From Bacteroides sp. CAG:144 (GTDB lineage: Bacteria > Bacteroidota > Bacteroidia > Bacteroidales > UBA11471), in assembly GCA_000434215.1 (NCBI GenBank), contig HF999739.1, positions 1 through 28,797 on the forward strand: a stretch of 28,797 nt of DNA, given 5' to 3'. Made by a program: the position numbers and the translations under genes. The notes under the pieces were generated by a model. The model had not been told where the DNA came from and did not search any database. It saw only the letters and a program-made list of their open reading frames with translations. This document shows, one piece after another, positions 1 through 8,380 of the stretch. Position 1 is the stretch's first letter, and every line of letters starts with the position of its first letter.

Positions 1-2702
1 GGTAGGGAAAGAAGAATGGCTATGGGTATGATCCAACTTTCGTAGAGGGCGGCAAGAAAGAGGAACACGAAGATAAAGACGAGTGCCAAGACCAGTCCTG
101 TCTGTCCGCCGGCTTTTTTCTCCTGATACGATAATCCGCTCCATTCTACCCCTATATTGGACGGAAGGTGCTCTTGCACGATTTCTTCGAGCGTCGTCAT
201 CGCTTGTCCTGTACTGTATCCTTTCGATGCCTCTCCCCGGATTATCGATGTGTTGAACATATTGAATCTTTTGATGCTTCCGGGGCCTGTGGTGTAGGAG
301 GCATCGCCGAGAGATGTCAGCGGTACCATTGCATTGTCTTTTCCCCGGACGAAGAAAAGGTTCAGATTTTCTTTGAATTTCCGGTAAGGGGCTTCTGCCT
401 GAATGTATACCCGATAGATACGGTTGAACATGTTGAAGTCGTTGACGTATACCGAACCGGTATACGCTTTCATTGTGGAGAATACATCGGCGAGAGGAAC
501 ACCTGCAAATTTTACTTTGTCGCGGTCGACATTGAAGTAGAGTTGAGGTATCTCGGCCTGCAAAGACGAAGATAGGCCGGCAAGCTCTTTCCGTTGCGAA
601 GCGTAAAACATCAAGGTGTCGACGGCCTGTATGAGGTTGTCGAACGTGGCGTCGCCGCGAGCTTCGAGTTGCATTTCAAATCCGCCCGAACTACCCAACC
701 CCGGAATGACGGGCGGTGTCGAAAGGTAAACTTTGCTTTCGGGATATTTTTGTAATTCGCTGCGGATACGGTTCATAACGTCGTCTATCGTTTCGTCGTC
801 GCGTTCCTGCCACGGTTTCAGAATGACTGTCAGTTCGCTTCTACCCTGATTCGTTCCTACCCGGGGGCTGCTACCCGTTACATTTTGTACATAAGCGACC
901 GCCGGATCTTGCATGATAAATTCGATAGCCCGGTCGGTTACTTTCCGCGTTCTTTCGAGCGTTGCCCCCTCAGGAAGCTCCAATTCTACTTTGAAATATC
1001 CTTGATCTTCGGTCGGTAAGAAGCTGGTCGGAATCGTGCGGTTGAGAAGCAGAATCGCGACAATGCCTATTCCGAAAGCGAGCATTACTCGTCGCGGATT
1101 GGAGATGCATGCCGTAATGCCGTGCATGTATTTCCGGTTACCGGTGTGCAGCCACATATTGATGTAGCGGAATACGACGTTTTTCTTTCGGTTGGGATTA
1201 TCGGGTTTCAGAATGAGAGAGCACATGACCGGGCTGAGGGTAAGCGCCACGACTGTGGATATGATGACCGATACGGCAATCGTAACGGTAAATTGCCGGT
1301 ATAGCATTCCTGTGATACCCGACAGGAAACTTACCGGGACAAACACGGCTACCAATACCAGCGACGTGGCAATGAGGGCGCTGCTCAATCCGTTCATCGC
1401 TTTTTTCGTCGCTTCGTAAGGCGAGAGTTTTTCGTCTTCCATGATGCGCTCGACGTTCTCTACGACGACGATGGCATCATCTACGACGATACCGATGGCG
1501 AGAATCAATCCCAAAAGGGTGAGCATATTGAGGGAGAATCCGAAAATGAGCATGAATCCGAATGTTCCGATCAAGGAAATCGGTACGGCTACAATGGGAA
1601 TCAGCGTTGCACGCCAACTTTGCAGTGATAAGAAAACGACGATGATAACAAGGAAAAGAGCTTCGAAAAGCGTTTTGTACACTTCATGTATCGACTCAGA
1701 GATGTAAGTGGTCATGTCGAAGGGTATCTCGTAAGCGAGACCTTCTGGGAAATTATGGCTTATCTCCTTCATTGTCGCCTTGACGCTCTCGGCAACCTCC
1801 ATGGCATTGGCTCCGGGGAGCATGTATATGTTCAGTACGGCGGCATTCCCTCCGTTGATACCGCTCTCGGTATTATAGGAGGAGGCTTCGAGGGAGACGC
1901 GAGCTACATCACTCAGACGGATAATGGACCCGTCGGGGTTGGCCCGCACGACAATGTTTTCGAATTGATTCACGGTCGATAGCCTTCCTTGTGTGGTAAT
2001 AGGGATCGTGATGTCGACCCCATTGATCGGTTGCTGTCCCAATACCCCGGCAGCCGCTTCGCTGTTCTGGTCTTTCAGTGCGGTTTGCAGGTCTTTGACG
2101 GTAAGTCCGAAGCTGGCTAACTTATCGGGCTGTACCCATATTTGCATAGCGTAATAGCGGCTTCCTACGTTCGACACGCGGCCTACCCCTGGGATACGTC
2201 GCAAGAGATCCAGTACATTGAGGGTTGCAAAGTTACTCAGATAGATTTCGTCAAATTTGGGGTCGTCCGATGTAAGGCAGATCGTCATCAACTGGCTGGC
2301 AGCCTGTTTCTCTACCGAGATACCGTTTTGCACGACTTCTCCCGGCAGACTCGACTCGGCCAGCTTCAACCGGTTCTGCACTTCGACGGCGGCAAGGTTG
2401 GCATCGGTCGATACGTCGAATGTAACGGTGGCCGAGAATCCGCCCGAGTTGGAACTGCTCGACTCCATATATATCATGCCCGGTGTACCGTTCAATTCCT
2501 GCTCGATAGGAGTGGCTACGGCCTGCGATACGGTGAGTGCACTTGCACCGGGATAGGAGGCGCTGATTTTTACGACCGGCGGTGTTATTTGCGGGTATTG
2601 GTCTATGGGGAGGAGGGTCAACCCTATGAATCCGACGATGACGATGAGAATAGAGATGACGATCGAAAAGACCGGGTGATCAATGAAAAAATTGACTTTC
2701 AT
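1..2702 (-). CDS. RND efflux pump, inner-membrane permease (AcrB/MexB type), 3' end cut by window edge
   Basis: Proton-driven inner-membrane drug exporter subunit. The ATG lies at 2702-2700 and the reading begins MKVNFFIDHPVFSIVISI, the usual first transmembrane helix of this family, followed by IDQYPQITPPVVKISASYPG, the AcrB-like start of the first periplasmic loop. The helix-4 motif GIVVDDAIVVVENVERIM is present; its two Asp residues fall at about 408-409, matching the AcrB proton-relay pair. About 900 codons are inside the window and the family is usually 1030-1060 aa, so the C-terminal roughly 130-150 residues are missing. The last visible part, near the left edge, reads ALYESWIIPIAILLS, a conserved late transmembrane segment. 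The gene follows the adaptor gene after 12 bases, so they are surely co-transcribed. An outer-membrane TolC-like partner would be expected beyond the left edge. The substrate cannot be told from the sequence. Confidence 0.95.
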   Translation of the reverse strand, partial: MKVNFFIDHPVFSIVISILIVIVGFIGLTLLPIDQYPQITPPVVKISASYPGASALTVSQAVATPIEQELNGTPGMIYMESSSSNSGGFSATVTFDVSTDANLAAVEVQNRLKLAESSLPGEVVQNGISVEKQAASQLMTICLTSDDPKFDEIYLSNFATLNVLDLLRRIPGVGRVSNVGSRYYAMQIWVQPDKLASFGLTVKDLQTALKDQNSEAAAGVLGQQPINGVDITIPITTQGRLSTVNQFENIVVRANPDGSIIRLSDVARVSLEASSYNTESGINGGNAAVLNIYMLPGANAMEVAESVKATMKEISHNFPEGLAYEIPFDMTTYISESIHEVYKTLFEALFLVIIVVFLSLQSWRATLIPIVAVPISLIGTFGFMLIFGFSLNMLTLLGLILAIGIVVDDAIVVVENVERIMEDEKLSPYEATKKAMNGLSSALIATSLVLVAVFVPVSFLSGITGMLYRQFTVTIAVSVIISTVVALTLSPVMCSLILKPDNPNRKKNVVFRYINMWLHTGNRKYMHGITACISNPRRVMLAFGIGIVAILLLNRTIPTSFLPTEDQGYFKVELELPEGATLERTRKVTDRAIEFIMQDPAVAYVQNVTGSSPRVGTNQGRSELTVILKPWQERDDETIDDVMNRIRSELQKYPESKVYLSTPPVIPGLGSSGGFEMQLEARGDATFDNLIQAVDTLMFYASQRKELAGLSSSLQAEIPQLYFNVDRDKVKFAGVPLADVFSTMKAYTGSVYVNDFNMFNRIYRVYIQAEAPYRKFKENLNLFFVRGKDNAMVPLTSLGDASYTTGPGSIKRFNMFNTSIIRGEASKGYSTGQAMTTLEEIVQEHLPSNIGVEWSGLSYQEKKAGGQTGLVLALVFIFVFLFLAALYESWIIPIAILLSL

Positions 2703-2714
2703 GACGGCGTGTTT

Positions 2715-3896
2715 TTACGGCTGTTCGTCCAAATATTCGTTATCGATTTTTATCTTCATGCCCGGCAGCAGTTTATGGTAACCTTCCACGACAATTTCTT
2801 CACCGGCAGCCAGTCCGCGTTCTACGACTACCAGATTCTCTTGTTGCGGTCCCAGTTCGATAAATCGTTTTTCTGCCGTACCGTTTTCACGAGCCACATA
2901 TATGTAAGCCCCGCCTTTTTCGATGATGACGGCTTTCATAGGTACGGTTACGGCGTTTTCGCGCACGTCGAGCAACAACAGCACTTTGGTCGATTGGCCC
3001 GGCAGCAGTACATGGTCGGGATTGGGCATCTCTGCGCGTACCGAAAATGTTCCGGTCAACGGGTCGACTTGCGGTTCGGCAAAGTCGACAAGACCTTTGT
3101 AGGGATATTGCGTATTGTCGGCGAGGGTGATCGTGATATAAGGTTGCCATGAACGATTCTCTACTTTTTGTCCCAAATTGACGTTACGTTCCTTGCTTTT
3201 CAGGTAATCGAGAGCTGTCATACTGAAATCGACCAATACCGTATCGCTTTTGACGATAGTGGCCAGTTGCGATTTCCCGTTTGTCCCGACTAAGGTTCCG
3301 AGGTCGACCAACCGTTCACTGATATTTCCTGCAATCGGGGAACGAACGACCGTATAGTCGAGTTCCATTTGAGCTTGGTCGAGGTCGGCTTGGCTCATGA
3401 TGACCGAGGCTTTGGCACTTTCGTAAGCTGCAACGGCATTGTCGAGATCGAGCTGGCTGGCTGCATTTTGCTCATAAAGCGGACGGATACGTTCGAGGTC
3501 GTGTTGTGCTTTGCGTTCTTGCGCCCGATCCTTATTCAACTGGGCCGAGGCTTTGTCGACTTTTGCCTTATATTGCCGTTGGTCGATGATAAACAATGTC
3601 TGGTTTTTCTTGACGTAGGTTCCTTCTTCAAAAAGCATTTGTTCGAGAAATCCTTCTACACGAGCGTGTACTTCGACAAATTGTTGTGCACGTATACGGC
3701 CTACATATTCTCCGTATACACCGACGTCGTTCTGTTCGGCTTTCATGGTTGCCACGATGGCAAATTCTTCCGCCGGCTTTTCTTTGCGGGAAAAAATGTA
3801 GTATGCGCCGATAGCAACGGCGATAAGCAGGAGTATGCCCCATACTTTTTTCTGGGAGAGAAAATGTGTGTTGACATGCAGGGCGGGTCGTTTCAT
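2715..3896 (-). CDS. RND efflux periplasmic adaptor (membrane fusion protein, AcrA type)
   Basis: Periplasmic adaptor linking the RND pump to an outer-membrane channel. The 393 aa length is normal for the family. Residues about 18-35 form one hydrophobic anchor (WGILLLIAVAIGAYYIF) with no lipobox Cys, so it is probably held by an uncleaved helix and not by lipid. Then come a lipoyl half-motif (VEVHARVEGFLEQMLFEEGTYVKKNQTLF), a long alpha-helical hairpin rich in Lys, Gln and Ala, the second lipoyl half (DYTVVRSPIAGNIS), a beta-barrel domain and a membrane-proximal domain (VDPLTGTFSVRAEMPNPD; LLPGQSTKVLL). It is the first gene of the pair and ends 12 bases before the pump gene. Confidence 0.95.
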   Translation of the reverse strand: MKRPALHVNTHFLSQKKVWGILLLIAVAIGAYYIFSRKEKPAEEFAIVATMKAEQNDVGVYGEYVGRIRAQQFVEVHARVEGFLEQMLFEEGTYVKKNQTLFIIDQRQYKAKVDKASAQLNKDRAQERKAQHDLERIRPLYEQNAASQLDLDNAVAAYESAKASVIMSQADLDQAQMELDYTVVRSPIAGNISERLVDLGTLVGTNGKSQLATIVKSDTVLVDFSMTALDYLKSKERNVNLGQKVENRSWQPYITITLADNTQYPYKGLVDFAEPQVDPLTGTFSVRAEMPNPDHVLLPGQSTKVLLLLDVRENAVTVPMKAVIIEKGGAYIYVARENGTAEKRFIELGPQQENLVVVERGLAAGEEIVVEGYHKLLPGMKIKIDNEYLDEQP

Positions 3897-4228
3897 AGGT
3901 GAAGTCCTGTTATTTTGATAGTATTTGTGTATATGGTCGCTCCGGTTTCGGCCGGTGTTGTTTACAATTTGTGCACAAAGGTACGATACTTATATGGAGG
4001 AGAACGTACCACGCGCTATTTTTATTCTTGAAATAAAGGTTTTTTAAGCTCTTGAACTTCATATAGCTGGGGATTTTATGCTTTGTATGGGCTTGGGTTG
4101 ATTTTTGAATCTTTTTTGTCAAAAGAACTTTGATTTTTATGTGAATTAAACCAAAAATCCCCTAAATGTAGTATTCGATGGCGTACAAATCATAACATGT
4201 AGGTATTGTCTTCCCGAATGTGTCGGAA
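3897..4228. other. Divergent intergenic region between the RND operon and the barrel/imelysin operon
   Basis: About 330 bases without a convincing gene. It holds the -7 element for the RND operon (3976-3983) and ends at the promoter of the plus-strand operon (4229-4236). A possible 70-codon minus-strand reading (3910-4122) is Lys/Asn-rich low-complexity sequence with no family resemblance, so it is left out. I see no repressor gene and no clear operator palindrome. Confidence 0.5.
3976..3983 (-). promoter_or_regulatory. Candidate -7 element for the RND operon
   Basis: On the minus strand this reads TACCTTTG, a perfect match to the Bacteroidetes -7 motif TAnnTTTG. It would start transcription roughly 70 bases upstream of the adaptor ATG. 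I see no good TTTG -33 element at the normal distance, so the promoter may be weak or need an activator. Confidence 0.45.
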
Positions 4229-4236
4229 TACTTTTG
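4205..4236 (+). promoter_or_regulatory. Promoter of the imelysin/di-heme operon
   Basis: ATTG at 4205-4208 (consensus TTTG), a 20-base spacer, then TACTTTTG at 4229-4236, a perfect TAnnTTTG. Transcription would begin near 4243, about 20 bases before the ATG at 4262. This rules against the upstream in-frame start at 4220, which would lie ahead of the promoter's own start point. Confidence 0.6.
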
Positions 4237-4261
4237 TGCCGAATTTTTAATAAAAGTCGTT

Positions 4262-5641
4262 ATGTTTTTAAGAAAATGCATATTAGTGGCTCTTTTGCCA
4301 GTTGCAACAGTATTTTCGGCAGAAGCGGGAGATAAACGTAAGGGTTTTTCTTTCCGTCAAGATTCGGTTTCTATCGAGGCCGGGGCTGCCTCCGATAATT
4401 CCTATGGAGGATTCCGTAAATTCCGTTTCGGCGGATATGGTGAAATGTTGGCCAACTTTATGGATTACGGCATTAATCGCTATACGGGAACATCGTATGG
4501 AAATACCCGTCAGAATCGGGCGGAAATATCGATTCCCCGTTTTGTCTTTGCATTCGATTACAAATTTACTCCCAAATGGATTCTCGGCGCCGAAATCGAG
4601 TTTGAAGCGGGCGGTGTTGGGACAGCTGTAGAACTCGAGAATTCGGAGAATGGAGAATATGAAACCGAAATAGAAAAGGGTGGTGAAGTGGCTCTCGAAC
4701 AGTTTCATATCACACGTCTTATTTTACCTGAGTTGAATGTGCGGGTCGGACATATAATCGTACCGGTAGGGCTGACCAACTTCAATCACGAACCGATTAA
4801 TTTCTTCGGTACTTCTCGCCCAGAAGGAGAGACTACTATCATACCCTCGACATGGCATGAGACAGGTCTCGAAATTTTCGGTACACTGGGGCGTCGTTAT
4901 GCCCGTTTTTCCTATGAGGCAATGGTCGTGGCTGGGTTGAATCCCAACGGGTTCGACCGTAATGAGTGGGTTTCCGGTGGAAAACAAGGACTTTTTGAAG
5001 TAGATAATTTTACTTCTCCTGCGTATGTATTGCGTGTTAATTATGAGGGTGTTCCGGGCTTGCGAATCGGAGGATCGGCTTATTATTGTCCCGATGCCGG
5101 AAAAAATTCAGACCAATCCCAAACTTATGCAGGGAGAGGAAAAATTCCTGTCAATATCTACTCGGCCGATGCACAGTACAAAAATCGTTATGTAACGGCT
5201 CGTCTCAATATGATATACGGTCGTCTCGGTAATTCGGCAGTAGTAAGTTCAGCCAACCGGCGTTTGCCTAATGCTTCTCCTTATAGTCGGTTGGTTCCCG
5301 TGGCTAAAAATGCTGTCAGTTATGCAGGAGAAGTCGGTGTCAATCTGGCTTCATTTTTCCCCGGAGTAAAGAAATTCCCGGTTATTTATCCTTTCGGCCG
5401 CTATGAATATTATAATCCGCAAGAGAAAGGAGAGGCATCGCAGACGATGGAAAAGCGTTTGCAAGTAAGTATGTGGACGGCCGGCCTTAACTATTTTGTT
5501 CTTCCCAATTTGGTGGTGAAATTCGATTATACGACCCGACAGATAGGTACAAGTCGCATGTTCGGCGCACACGGACGTTACAACAGCGAGAATGAATTCG
5601 GCCTCGGAATTGCTTATGTTGGTTGGTTTGTGAAAAAATAG
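4262..5641 (+). CDS. Outer-membrane beta-barrel protein (porin-like), first gene of the imelysin locus
   Basis: Predicted outer-membrane barrel of 459 aa. The start at 4262 gives a clean signal peptide (MFLRKCILVALLPVATVFSAEA, cleavage near residue 22), while an in-frame start at 4220 adds 14 polar residues and precedes the promoter. The mature protein alternates short aromatic-rich strands, for example RFGGYGEMLANFMDYG, YKFTPKWILGAEIEFE and FARYEAMVVAG-like segments, and contains a VRVGHIIVPVGLTNFNHEPINFFGTSRPE stretch of the kind seen in phosphate-selective-porin-like barrels. The C-terminus ends in alternating hydrophobic residues (GLGIAYVGWFVKK), as expected for a final beta strand. It lies 35 bases upstream of the imelysin gene, which suggests it serves as the outer-membrane passage or partner for that system. 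The substrate is unknown. Confidence 0.8.
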   Translation: MFLRKCILVALLPVATVFSAEAGDKRKGFSFRQDSVSIEAGAASDNSYGGFRKFRFGGYGEMLANFMDYGINRYTGTSYGNTRQNRAEISIPRFVFAFDYKFTPKWILGAEIEFEAGGVGTAVELENSENGEYETEIEKGGEVALEQFHITRLILPELNVRVGHIIVPVGLTNFNHEPINFFGTSRPEGETTIIPSTWHETGLEIFGTLGRRYARFSYEAMVVAGLNPNGFDRNEWVSGGKQGLFEVDNFTSPAYVLRVNYEGVPGLRIGGSAYYCPDAGKNSDQSQTYAGRGKIPVNIYSADAQYKNRYVTARLNMIYGRLGNSAVVSSANRRLPNASPYSRLVPVAKNAVSYAGEVGVNLASFFPGVKKFPVIYPFGRYEYYNPQEKGEASQTMEKRLQVSMWTAGLNYFVLPNLVVKFDYTTRQIGTSRMFGAHGRYNSENEFGLGIAYVGWFVKK

Positions 5642-5676
5642 CAAATATATTATCAACCTAAAATTATAAATCTATT

Positions 5677-6825
5677 ATGAAAAAGAAATTATTTCTTGCC
5701 ATGAGCTTGGCAATGGGACTTTTTGTAGCTACGTCGTGTTCCGATGATGATAACGACGGCGGTAACGGGGGAAACCCGACGATAAATTCAAATTACGACC
5801 TTGCTTATTCGGCCGAGAATGCGACTGCATGGGGCAATTACATGGTACGTGTCGCCGAGTTGTTGCGAGACGATGCCGCCACTCTTTATGCCGACTGGAA
5901 TAGCTCCTATAACGGAGGGGCAAGTTATGCTTCGATTTTCAAAAGTCATAATAACGATACTTACGGGAGTGCATTGTCGTGTATAGAAGAGATTATCGAC
6001 GGTTGTGTAACAATTGCCGATGAAGTGGGCGATAATAAATTGGGCGACCCTTATGATCTTTATATGCAAGGTAATACGACCGAAGCACTTTATGCTGTTG
6101 AGTCGTGGTATAGCTGGCATTCGCGTGATGATTATACCAATAATATCTGGTCGATACGGAATGCCTATTTCGGATCTTTGGATTCGACAGTCAATGCCAA
6201 TTCTATTTCGGCATTGGTAGCCAGCGTAAACACATCGCTCGATGAGCAGATGAAGACAGCAATTTTAAATGCGGCTGCCGCTATACAAGCTATTCCGCAG
6301 CCGTTGCGTAATAATATCAACAGCAATGAAACGTTGGAGGCGATGGAGGCTTGTGCCGATTTGAGCGCAGCTCTCTCTACTTTGAAAAAATATATTCAGG
6401 ATAATTTAAGCGATAACGCTGCTCTTGAAGGAATTATCGATACTTATGTAGATGATGTGATACTTCCTACATACCAATCTTTGAAAGAAAAAAACAGCGA
6501 TCTCTACGATGCTGTTGTGGCTTTCCGCTCCAATCCCAGCAATGCTGCTTTCGAAACAGCTTGTCATGCATGGATTGAAGCGCGCGAACCCTGGGAAAAG
6601 AGCGAAGCGTTCTTATTCGGTCCTGTAGATGTAGAAGGTCTCGATCCCAATATGGATAGTTGGCCTCTCGATGTCGATGCCATCGTGCAAATCCTTACGA
6701 CCGGAAACTTCGGTGCTCTCGATTGGGACGATGACAGTGAGGCTGAGGCCGCTCAAAGTGTACGCGGATTCCATACTTTGGAATTCCTCCTCTTCCAGAA
6801 CGGTGCACCCCGTACTATCGAGTAA
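5677..6825 (+). CDS. Imelysin-family lipoprotein (peptidase M75-like fold)
   Basis: Surface or periplasmic lipoprotein of the imelysin family, linked in other bacteria to iron uptake. The 382 aa protein starts with a lipoprotein signal whose lipobox ends at Cys21 (VATSC), followed by acidic residues (SDDDNDGG). The region around residues 308-335 has the family pattern EPWEKSEAFLFGPVD then LDPNMDSWPLDVDAIV, and the hallmark GxHxxE motif is GFHTLE at 364-369. That motif lies only 13 residues from the stop, and the chain ends shortly after. The family is helical and two-domain; here the first part would hold the N-terminal helices. It sits between a barrel protein and a di-heme enzyme, a neighbourhood known for imelysins. 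A metal-binding role is inferred; true peptidase activity is doubtful for this family. Confidence 0.9.
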   Translation: MKKKLFLAMSLAMGLFVATSCSDDDNDGGNGGNPTINSNYDLAYSAENATAWGNYMVRVAELLRDDAATLYADWNSSYNGGASYASIFKSHNNDTYGSALSCIEEIIDGCVTIADEVGDNKLGDPYDLYMQGNTTEALYAVESWYSWHSRDDYTNNIWSIRNAYFGSLDSTVNANSISALVASVNTSLDEQMKTAILNAAAAIQAIPQPLRNNINSNETLEAMEACADLSAALSTLKKYIQDNLSDNAALEGIIDTYVDDVILPTYQSLKEKNSDLYDAVVAFRSNPSNAAFETACHAWIEAREPWEKSEAFLFGPVDVEGLDPNMDSWPLDVDAIVQILTTGNFGALDWDDDSEAEAAQSVRGFHTLEFLLFQNGAPRTIE

Positions 6826-6837
6826 TTGGTGTCGATA

Positions 6838-6892
6838 CAATCAGAACAAGATGTGGCTCTAACCAAATGGTTACCGGGCTGCATCTTGATTG
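6838..6892 (+). other. Intergenic stem-loop between imelysin and di-heme oxidoreductase genes
   Basis: CAAT plus CAAGATG (6838-6841 and 6847-6853) can pair with CATCTTG plus ATTG (6882-6892), and an inner AACC-aaat-GGTT hairpin sits at 6861-6872. No T-run follows, so it is not a typical terminator. It may tune mRNA stability or the ratio of the lipoprotein to the downstream enzyme. Confidence 0.45.
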
Positions 6893-6926
6893 TTTGCGAA
6901 TAATAACTGCACGAGCGATAAATACG

Positions 6927-8360
6927 ATGAAACATAAATTTTTTCTTTTGGGGGCATGTCTTTCGTTCTTCTCACTTGTTGCGTGCAACGATGACGAAGG
7001 AATAACAGTTGCGGATATAGACGTGCCCGAAGGCTATGCCTTGTCGGCGGGAACGTCGACGATATTTATCAATTCGTCGAAGGCTTATGATTCGGAAGCC
7101 GATTGGGTAACGGGTTCTCTTTCTACCCGCTTCAATCGTGGAGACCGTCTCTACGATGATGTGCGTACCAGCAGCAACGGATATGGTGGTGGACTCGGGC
7201 CGGTCTATGCGGGTTATTCCTGCGGCAGTTGCCACCGAAATGCCGGACGTACCAAACCGACATTGTGGAGTGAAGGAGGTTCGGGCAGTACGGGCTTCTC
7301 GTCGATGTTGGTATATATCACCCGTAAAAATGGGGCTTTCTTTCAAGATTACGGACGTGTACTTCATGATCAGGCAATCTATGGGGTGGAACCGGAGGGA
7401 AAACTCTCGGTCGAGTACACATACGAGACGTTTTATTTCCCCGACGGAGAGCCTTATACCTTGTGCAAGCCTACCTATATGATTACCGAGTGGTATGCCG
7501 ATAGTATAAAACCCGAGGACCTTTTTTGCTCGGTGCGTATACCTTTGCGGCATGTGGGTATGGGGCAGATGATGGCTCTCGACCAAGCCGAAATCGAAGC
7601 ACTTGCCGCTAAGAGCAATTATCCCGAATATGGTATCAGCGGGCGTTGCAATTATATCAGCGAACGGGGTAAAACGATGTTGGGGGTTTCGGGCAATAAA
7701 GCGCAACACGCCGATTTGACCGTCGAACTCGGTTTTTCGAGTGATATGGGAGTTACCAACAGTCGTTACCCCGAAGAGATATGTCGCGGACAGGCACAAG
7801 TCAATCAAGGTAGCATGATGGGACTCTCGTACGACCAACTCGATGTTTCGACCGAAGAGATGGAAAATGTCGACCTCTATATGCAAACGCTCGGCGTCCC
7901 GGCTCGTCGGAATGTAAACGACCCTCAGGTAATACAGGGTGAAGAGAATTTTTACCGGGCGAAATGCCACTTATGCCATACCCCGACATTGCATACCCGC
8001 CCTCGTGGATCGGTACTCCTCAATAATACCCAACTTACGTGGTTGGGCAGCCAGACGATACACCCTTACTCTGATTTCCTTCTCCATGATATGGGATCTG
8101 AAATCATGGGCGTGGGACTGAATGATAATTACGTGAGTGGCTTGGCCCGGGGAAATGAGTGGCGCACGACACCTCTCTGGGGTATAGGTCTGCAAGAGAA
8201 AGTCAACGGACACACCTATTTCTTACACGACGGTCGGGCTCGGAATCTCGTCGAGGCCATTATGTGGCACGGTGGTGAGGGAGAGGCTTCGAAAAACCTT
8301 TTCAAAAACATGAGTAAAGATGACCGCGATGCATTGATTGCGTTTTTAAATTCACTTTAA
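6927..8360 (+). CDS. Di-heme oxidoreductase lipoprotein (DUF1111, putative MauG-like peroxidase family)
   Basis: Predicted c-type di-heme enzyme anchored as a lipoprotein. The start at 6927 gives a lipoprotein signal ending in Cys20 (SLVAC) followed by NDDEG; an in-frame start 60 bases earlier would add an unlikely polar extension. Two c-heme attachment motifs are visible: CGSCH at residues 99-103 and CHLCH at 347-351. Typical family blocks follow, such as RGNEWRTTPLWGIGL and YFLHDGRARNLVEAIMWHGGEGE near the C-terminus. At 477 aa the length is normal for DUF1111 proteins. Members often sit beside imelysins, as here. Heme attachment needs the CcsBA protein encoded downstream in the same run. 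The electron acceptor or substrate is unknown; oxidation of an iron complex or of protein thiols are both possible. Confidence 0.92.
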   Translation: MKHKFFLLGACLSFFSLVACNDDEGITVADIDVPEGYALSAGTSTIFINSSKAYDSEADWVTGSLSTRFNRGDRLYDDVRTSSNGYGGGLGPVYAGYSCGSCHRNAGRTKPTLWSEGGSGSTGFSSMLVYITRKNGAFFQDYGRVLHDQAIYGVEPEGKLSVEYTYETFYFPDGEPYTLCKPTYMITEWYADSIKPEDLFCSVRIPLRHVGMGQMMALDQAEIEALAAKSNYPEYGISGRCNYISERGKTMLGVSGNKAQHADLTVELGFSSDMGVTNSRYPEEICRGQAQVNQGSMMGLSYDQLDVSTEEMENVDLYMQTLGVPARRNVNDPQVIQGEENFYRAKCHLCHTPTLHTRPRGSVLLNNTQLTWLGSQTIHPYSDFLLHDMGSEIMGVGLNDNYVSGLARGNEWRTTPLWGIGLQEKVNGHTYFLHDGRARNLVEAIMWHGGEGEASKNLFKNMSKDDRDALIAFLNSL

Positions 8361-8380
8361 AACCTATTTGTAACAAGTAT

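Noticed and set aside
2142-3152. Long plus-strand open frame opposite the RND genes
   Set aside because: It is antisense to two clear RND genes, with unnatural composition and no signal or domain.
3910-4122. Small minus-strand ORF ahead of the RND adaptor
   Set aside because: Lys-rich low-complexity sequence that spans the predicted -7 element; no conserved look.
4220-4261. Earlier start for the first barrel protein
   Set aside because: It would precede the predicted transcription start and spoil the signal peptide.
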